DNA of 17,649 nucleotides from contig JAZRMU010000045.1 in assembly GCA_045647785.1 (NCBI GenBank), positions 1 through 17,649 on the forward strand, read 5' to 3'. The stretch comes from SIG565 sp045647785 (GTDB lineage Bacteria > Bacillota > Clostridia > Oscillospirales > Acutalibacteraceae). The notes under the pieces are model-generated. The model was not told where the DNA came from. It saw nothing but the letters and a program-made list of their open reading frames with translations, and made no database searches. A program made the translations under genes and the position numbers. Of this stretch, positions 13,479-17,649 are shown one piece after another (within the stretch, counting starts at the first letter, position 1; every line of letters begins with the position of its first letter).

Positions 13479-13549
13479 GTTTGTCGGCGCAATTCTACCG
13501 TAGGGTTGCAAGAAAAATTGACTGTTTTAGATTTATAGTTAATTTTTTC

Positions 13550-13578
13550 TTGAAAAAACGGCGAATTTATGGTATAAT
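13550..13578 (+). promoter_or_regulatory. Promoter of the TAXI-TRAP operon
   Basis: TTGAAA (13550-13555) and TATAAT (13573-13578) are spaced by 17 bases, 30 bases before the ATG at 13609. Confidence 0.82.
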
Positions 13579-13608
13579 GATGCTAATTAATTTTAAGGAG
13601 TGTATTTT

Positions 13609-14565
13609 ATGAAAAAGATTCTTGCGATTGTTTTAGCACTTTGCACTGTGCTCTCTCTTGCAGGCTGTGCATCAGGCGGTACGCTTATGACAATGGGTAC
13701 AGGAGGTTCGGCCGGCACATATTATGGCTACGGCGGTATTCTGGGCAACCAGATTAAGACCAGCACCGGTATCACCGTTAATGTTGTATCAACTGATGGC
13801 TCAAAAGCAAACATTTTAGGTATTGATGCAGGCAACTATCAGCTTGGTACAGTTCAGTCCGATGTTATGGCTTATGCTGCAGCAGGCACCCGTTCCTTCG
13901 AAGAGGGTGGCGCACTTGATTCCTTCCGTGTAATCGGTGGTCTGTATGCCGAGGCTGTTCAGCTTGTAACTATGGACCCGAGCATTAAGTCGGTTGCCGA
14001 TTTAAGAGGTAAAAAGGTATCTATCGGCGCGCCCGGTTCAGGCGTTTACTACAATGCTATTGATATTTTAGGTGCCGCAGGTCTTACTGAAGCTGACATC
14101 GTAGCACAGAAGCAGTCCTTCGCTGATTCTGCCGATGCACTTAAGGACGGCAAAATCGATGCTGCATTTATCGTAGCAGGCGCACCCACACCCGCCGTTA
14201 CCGAGCTTTGCACCGCTTCGTCTGCTTATCTCGTTCCGATTGATGGCGATGTAGCAGCTAATCTTATCAAGGCATCGCCCTATTACACAACCTACAAAAT
14301 TCCCGCCGGCACCTATAAGGGTCAGGACGCTGATGTTACAACAGTAACCGTTAAGGCTACTCTTATCGTAAGCACTACTGCCAGCGAGGATGATGTTTAC
14401 AACATTACCAAGGCTATTTTCGATAATATCGACACTATTACAGCTGCTCACGCGAAGGGCGCTGAATTAAGCCTTGAAAACGCAACTACAGGTATGACCG
14501 CACCCTTCCACAAGGGCGCTGCTAAATATTTTGCAGAAAAGGGAATTACCGTAGAGGCAAAATAG
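13609..14565 (+). CDS. TAXI-family TRAP transporter substrate-binding lipoprotein
   Basis: The 318-residue protein has a lipoprotein signal peptide with lipobox SLAGC (Cys20). It should be tethered outside the membrane as the substrate receptor of a TRAP transporter. The TAXI-family signature is near the start of the mature part: TMGTGGSAGTYYGYGGILG. It is followed by the usual VQSDVMAYAAAG, FRVIGGLYAEAVQLV and SVADLRGKKVSIGAPGSGVYYNA segments. The start is the ATG at 13609, placed 8 bases after AAGGAG; the GTG at 13600 overlaps the ribosome binding site. Substrates of TAXI receptors are mostly unproven (glutamate and 2-oxoacids have been reported for some), so none is assigned. It pairs with the permease that follows. 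Confidence 0.93.
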   Translation: MKKILAIVLALCTVLSLAGCASGGTLMTMGTGGSAGTYYGYGGILGNQIKTSTGITVNVVSTDGSKANILGIDAGNYQLGTVQSDVMAYAAAGTRSFEEGGALDSFRVIGGLYAEAVQLVTMDPSIKSVADLRGKKVSIGAPGSGVYYNAIDILGAAGLTEADIVAQKQSFADSADALKDGKIDAAFIVAGAPTPAVTELCTASSAYLVPIDGDVAANLIKASPYYTTYKIPAGTYKGQDADVTTVTVKATLIVSTTASEDDVYNITKAIFDNIDTITAAHAKGAELSLENATTGMTAPFHKGAAKYFAEKGITVEAK

Positions 14566-14585
14566 TCAGCTGAAAAGTTAACTAA

Positions 14586-14617
14586 TTGGCTGCAGACCTT
14601 TGCTGCAGCCAATTTTT
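14586..14617 (+). terminator. Intercistronic hairpin between receptor and permease
   Basis: TTGGCTGCAG (14586-14595) pairs perfectly with CTGCAGCCAA (14603-14612) around a 7-base loop, and five T follow. It probably acts as a partial terminator or mRNA-stabilising hairpin, so the binding protein is made in excess of the permease. I see no new promoter before the permease. Confidence 0.8.
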
Positions 14618-14648
14618 ATGATTTTTAGAATTAGTTTAGGAGAAAGTT

Positions 14649-16598
14649 ATGTCGCTTTTTAAGAAAAAAGCAGTAACCGAGCCTGCCGAGGAAATGACCG
14701 TTGAGTCGGTTATGAAAAAATATGACCGAGAGTCAAATACCCGCGTTTGGGAGGGTACTCCAAAGCTTATAGTAACCTGCATTTTAGCAGCGTTCTCGGT
14801 TTTCTGCATCTATGTAACGCTTTTTGCATCGTGGCTTGATGAAATCAGGCTCACCTCGTTTATGGCGTTCATTATGTTTATAGGTTACCTCGTATTCCCT
14901 GCGAGAAAGGGTGCTCAGAGGACGAACTACATACCATGGTATGATATCGCGCTAATGGTAGCGGGTACGGGAGCTTTTTTGTATTTTACCATTTATGCCG
15001 GCGAAATCATTTCGCGTTTTAAGATTACCACCCCCGAGGTTATAATCGGTATAGTTGGTATCGTTTGTTTAGCAGAGCTTTGCCGCCGCAGTGTGGGAAT
15101 TCCCATTCTTTGTGTTGCAGGCGCGCTTATGGTTTATGCGCTTATTTGGGGTTCAACTAACCCTAACTTTATGGCTCGCATTACAGAGTATGTAAGAACG
15201 CTGTTTTATTCCAAGGAGGGCGTTCTAGCCACGCCTATTAATGTATGCTCAAAGTATATTGTAATGTTCATTATATTCGGAGCATTTCTGGAACGTACAG
15301 GCATTGCCGATTTCTTTATTAAAATAGCCAACGCTTTGGTTGGACGTTTTTCGGGCGGACCCGCAAAGGTTGCGGTCGTGGCATCGGCTTTGGAGGGTAT
15401 GGTTTCAGGCTCCTCGGTTGCTAATACCGTAGGCTCGGGCGCGGTTACTATTCCGCTTATGAAGAAAACAGGCTATAAGCCTGAATTCGCCGCCGCCGCC
15501 GAGGCATCGGCTTCAACGGGCGGTCAGATAATGCCTCCTATCATGGGCGCTGCCGCATTCCTTATGGCGGAAACCGTTGGTACAAGCTATTCAAATATAG
15601 TTGTTAAGGCGATTTTGCCGGCTGTGCTCTATTTCGCAGGCGTTTTCATTACCGTTCATTTAGAGGCTAAAAAAGAGGGCTTGCGCGGTCTTTCAAAGGA
15701 AGAACTTCCGAGACTTTTACCGCTTTTAAAGCAGACTTATCTGCTGCTGCCTCTTATTTTGCTTATCTATCTTGTAGGAACGAGCACTCGCTCTATTGCT
15801 TATGCGGCTGCTATCGCTATTGTTGTTGCAATTATAGTTAGCATGTTCAACAAGGAACACCGCATAACACCTAAAAAACTGCTTGAGGCTTTGGCTGCAG
15901 GCGGTCAGGGCATGATAACCGTTGCAGCAGCCTGTGGTATTGCAGGCATAATTGCCGGTATAATCAGTATGACAGGTCTTGCCTTTATGCTGTTTAACGG
16001 TATTGTTGCTTTGGCGGGTAATCATGTAATTATTGCACTGTTTTTAACAATGCTTTGCTGCATAGTGCTTGGAATGGGTGTTCCCACAACCGCAAACTAT
16101 TGTATTATGGCTGCAACCTGTGCACCTATTCTTGTAAAGATGGGCGTGCCGATTATAGCAGCGCACTTCTTTGTTTTCTATTTCGGTATTGTTGCCGATT
16201 TGACCCCGCCTGTAGCCCTTGCGGCTTATGCGGGAGCGGCTATTGCGGGCGCCAACCCGATGAAAACAGCGCTCACCTCAACCAAGCTTGCCATTGGTGC
16301 TTTTATTGTTCCTTATATATTTGCGCTTAATCCTGCAATGCTGTTTATAGGCGATGTAGGTGTATTTGATATCATTCTCATTTGCGTAACCTCGCTTGTA
16401 GGTATATTTGCAATTTCGGCTTCGCTTGAAGGCTATTTGCTTAAAAATATGGCGTGGTACGAAAGAATAGTTGCCGCTGTTGGCGGTCTGCTGTTAATAT
16501 ATCCGGGTCTTGTTACCGATATTATCGGTGTGGCTTTGGTAGGCACAGTTGTACTTATACAGGTTGCAACCAAAAAGACAGTGAAGCAATCAGCATAA
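14649..16598 (+). CDS. TRAP transporter permease, fused 4TM/12TM (DctQM-type)
   Basis: The 649-residue, highly hydrophobic protein is the fused small (4TM) plus large (12TM) membrane subunit found with TAXI receptors. The first ~170 residues form the small-subunit part. The large-subunit part contains the conserved segments GPAKVAVVASALEGMVSGSS followed by TGGQIMPPIMGAAAFLMAE, and later the matching repeat GMGVPTTANY and DLTPPVALAAYAGAAIAGA. It uses an ion gradient (usually Na+) to import the substrate delivered by the lipoprotein encoded upstream. TTAGGAGAAAGTT precedes the ATG. Length and motifs are normal, so it looks complete. Confidence 0.94.
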   Translation: MSLFKKKAVTEPAEEMTVESVMKKYDRESNTRVWEGTPKLIVTCILAAFSVFCIYVTLFASWLDEIRLTSFMAFIMFIGYLVFPARKGAQRTNYIPWYDIALMVAGTGAFLYFTIYAGEIISRFKITTPEVIIGIVGIVCLAELCRRSVGIPILCVAGALMVYALIWGSTNPNFMARITEYVRTLFYSKEGVLATPINVCSKYIVMFIIFGAFLERTGIADFFIKIANALVGRFSGGPAKVAVVASALEGMVSGSSVANTVGSGAVTIPLMKKTGYKPEFAAAAEASASTGGQIMPPIMGAAAFLMAETVGTSYSNIVVKAILPAVLYFAGVFITVHLEAKKEGLRGLSKEELPRLLPLLKQTYLLLPLILLIYLVGTSTRSIAYAAAIAIVVAIIVSMFNKEHRITPKKLLEALAAGGQGMITVAAACGIAGIIAGIISMTGLAFMLFNGIVALAGNHVIIALFLTMLCCIVLGMGVPTTANYCIMAATCAPILVKMGVPIIAAHFFVFYFGIVADLTPPVALAAYAGAAIAGANPMKTALTSTKLAIGAFIVPYIFALNPAMLFIGDVGVFDIILICVTSLVGIFAISASLEGYLLKNMAWYERIVAAVGGLLLIYPGLVTDIIGVALVGTVVLIQVATKKTVKQSA

Positions 16599-16603
16599 AA
16601 TTT

Positions 16604-16632
16604 ACCGCCGAACGCGAATTCGGCGGTTTTTT
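16604..16632 (+). terminator. Terminator of the TRAP operon
   Basis: ACCGCCGAA (16604-16612) pairs with TTCGGCGGT (16619-16627) around a 6-base loop and runs into six T. It starts 6 bases after the permease stop. Confidence 0.92.
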
Positions 16633-16670
16633 AATGCAAAAATATCAAAATTTGCGAATGAGTATTTGCG

Positions 16671-16700
16671 AGGAAAACGGAGGAAAACGGAGTAAAACGG
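16671..16700 (+). repeat. Three tandem 10-bp repeats upstream of the rplM promoter
   Basis: AGGAAAACGG occurs twice back to back, followed by AGTAAAACGG (one mismatch). The 10-base period equals about one helical turn. The repeats end 39 bases before the -35 box of rplM, with A- and T-tracts in between. Confidence 0.8.
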
Positions 16701-16739
16701 AGATTTCGTTTTTTAAATTAATTTTTTCAAAAAAAGGTG

Positions 16740-16768
16740 TTGACAAGTGCAGCACCGTGTGGTATTAT
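16740..16768 (+). promoter_or_regulatory. Strong promoter of rplM-rpsI
   Basis: A perfect TTGACA (16740-16745) and TATTAT (16763-16768) are spaced by 17 bases. The transcript would start near 16775, giving a ~28-base leader, too short for the structured leader that autoregulates this operon in some bacteria. Confidence 0.88.
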
Positions 16769-16802
16769 ACTAGGGCTCAACAAAATTATGGAGGTAAAAG
16801 TT

Positions 16803-17231
16803 ATGTCTACATTTATGGCAAAACCTGCTGAAGTTCAGCGCAAATGGTACATTGTAGATGCTGCAGGTCGTCCTCTTGGTCGCACCGCTGCAAAGGTTGC
16901 CGACCTTTTAAGAGGTAAGGGCAAGCCCGAATTTACACCGCATGTTGATTGCGGCGACCATGTTGTTGTTATTAACGCAGCAGATGCAGTTTTAACCGGC
17001 AAAAAGCTTGAAAAGAAATTCTACTATCGCCACACCGGCTATATCGGCGGCCTTAAGAAGGTTCAGTATTCAACCCTTATGGCAACTCGCCCCGAGCTTG
17101 CAATGGAGCTTGCAGTTAAGGGAATGGTGCCCGATACTACTATTGGTAGAAAGGCTTTAACAAGACTTCACGTATACAAAAATGCAGAATATGCTCAGGT
17201 TGCTCAGAAGCCTGAGAAAATCGAATTCTAA
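16803..17231 (+). CDS. rplM: 50S ribosomal protein L13
   Basis: The 142-residue protein is ribosomal protein L13, an early-assembling 50S subunit protein that binds 23S rRNA. Clear family segments are WYIVDAAGRPLGRTAAKVA near the N-terminus, then HVDCGDHVVVINA, KKFYYRHTGYIGG and the C-terminal LTRLHVYKNAEYAQVAQKPE. The ATG at 16803 is chosen because GGAGG lies 7 bases before it and the N-terminus (MSTFMAKPAEVQRKWY) fits the family. A longer frame would extend into the promoter. It forms the conserved two-gene operon with rpsI, 18 bases downstream. Confidence 0.97.
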   Translation: MSTFMAKPAEVQRKWYIVDAAGRPLGRTAAKVADLLRGKGKPEFTPHVDCGDHVVVINAADAVLTGKKLEKKFYYRHTGYIGGLKKVQYSTLMATRPELAMELAVKGMVPDTTIGRKALTRLHVYKNAEYAQVAQKPEKIEF

Positions 17232-17249
17232 CGAAAGGGAGACAGAATA

Positions 17250-17648
17250 ATGTTTGAAGGAAAACCTTATTTTTACGGTACCGGCAGAAGAAAGAGTTCT
17301 GTTGCCCGCGTACGCGTATACAACGGTACAGGTAAAGTTACCATTAACGACCGCGATATCGATGATTATTTTGGTCTTGAGACCTTAAAGCTTATCGTTC
17401 GTCAGCCTTTAGCACTTACTGGCACAACCGATAAGTTTGACATTGTTTGCCGTGTAAACGGTGGCGGTGTTACAGGTCAGGCAGGTGCAATCCGCCACGG
17501 TCTTTCTCGTGCTCTTCTTCAGTATGACGAGGAACTTCGTTCCGAACTCAAGAAGGCAGGCTTCCTCACTCGCGACCCGAGAATGAAGGAAAGAAAGAAG
17601 TACGGACTCAAGGGCGCTCGTCGTGCACCTCAGTTCTCAAAGAGATAA
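17250..17648 (+). CDS. rpsI: 30S ribosomal protein S9
   Basis: The 132-residue protein is ribosomal protein S9 of the 30S subunit. Family marks are YGTGRRKSSVARVRVYNGTG at the start, then VRQPL, GGGVTGQAGAIRHGLSRALL, and the basic tail KERKKYGLKGARRAPQFSKR. The last residues reach the ribosomal P site, where the terminal Arg contacts the tRNA anticodon arm. AAAGGGAG precedes the ATG. The gene is complete, ending with its TAA one base before the window edge. It is co-transcribed with rplM. Confidence 0.97.
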   Translation: MFEGKPYFYGTGRRKSSVARVRVYNGTGKVTINDRDIDDYFGLETLKLIVRQPLALTGTTDKFDIVCRVNGGGVTGQAGAIRHGLSRALLQYDEELRSELKKAGFLTRDPRMKERKKYGLKGARRAPQFSKR

Positions 17649-17649
17649 T

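Noticed and set aside
14068..14451. A 127-codon minus-strand frame inside the TAXI receptor gene
   Set aside because: It lies antisense within a clear family member, is rich in Cys/Ser/Gly from mirrored Ala/Val codons, and has no start signal.
16775..16802. An L13-type autoregulatory RNA leader before rplM
   Set aside because: The predicted leader is only ~28 bases with no stem, too short for the known structured leaders.

Overview
The window looks like chromosome of a low-to-moderate-GC Gram-positive bacterium, most likely a Clostridia member of the Oscillospiraceae/Ruminococcaceae type. Supporting signs are RqcH (NFACT), TrmK, a YhaM-type nuclease, strong GGAGG-type ribosome binding sites, TTGACA/TATAAT promoters with 16-17 base spacers, and tRNA genes with encoded CCA. 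The family assignments come from motif reading only; no database search was possible.

Layout. (1) 1-287: the 3' end of a 23S rRNA gene, followed directly by a terminator with no 5S gene. (2) 288-6724, all on the minus strand: a long collinear block reading (in transcription order) small membrane protein, LTA-synthase/MdoB-type sulfatase, a 46-residue Cys-rich ORF, YhaM-like OB-HD nuclease, DUF1858 protein, trmK, rqcH and pgeF. Several of its junctions overlap by 1-8 bases, implying translational coupling. Themes are cell-envelope polymer synthesis plus RNA and ribosome quality control. (3) 6725-9170: an accessory-looking minus-strand stretch. It holds two copies of a ~150 bp structured element (two hairpins, covarying stems, possible leader peptides). 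Between the copies lie a voltage-gated K+ channel and a TipAS drug-binding domain that has lost its MerR DNA-binding half. An orphan lipoprotein gene follows. (4) 9178-9671: divergently transcribed tRNA-Ala(GGC) and tRNA-Gln(CTG), each with its own promoter and terminator. (5) 9672-10199: a decayed KDPG-aldolase (eda) gene with a frameshift and a lost C-terminal half, next to (6) an AraC-family regulator. (7) 11103-13478: an alpha/beta hydrolase with a membrane anchor, and an unusual PlsC-type acyltransferase carrying a zinc ribbon. (8) 13550-16632: a TAXI-type TRAP transporter (lipoprotein receptor plus fused permease) with an intercistronic hairpin. (9) 16671-17648: the rplM-rpsI ribosomal protein operon with a near-consensus promoter.

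The best candidates for something undescribed are the paired structured elements at about 6752-6902 and 8183-8334, together with the K+ channel/orphan TipAS pair between them, and the Cys-rich mini-ORF with a strong internal palindrome at 4687-4827.
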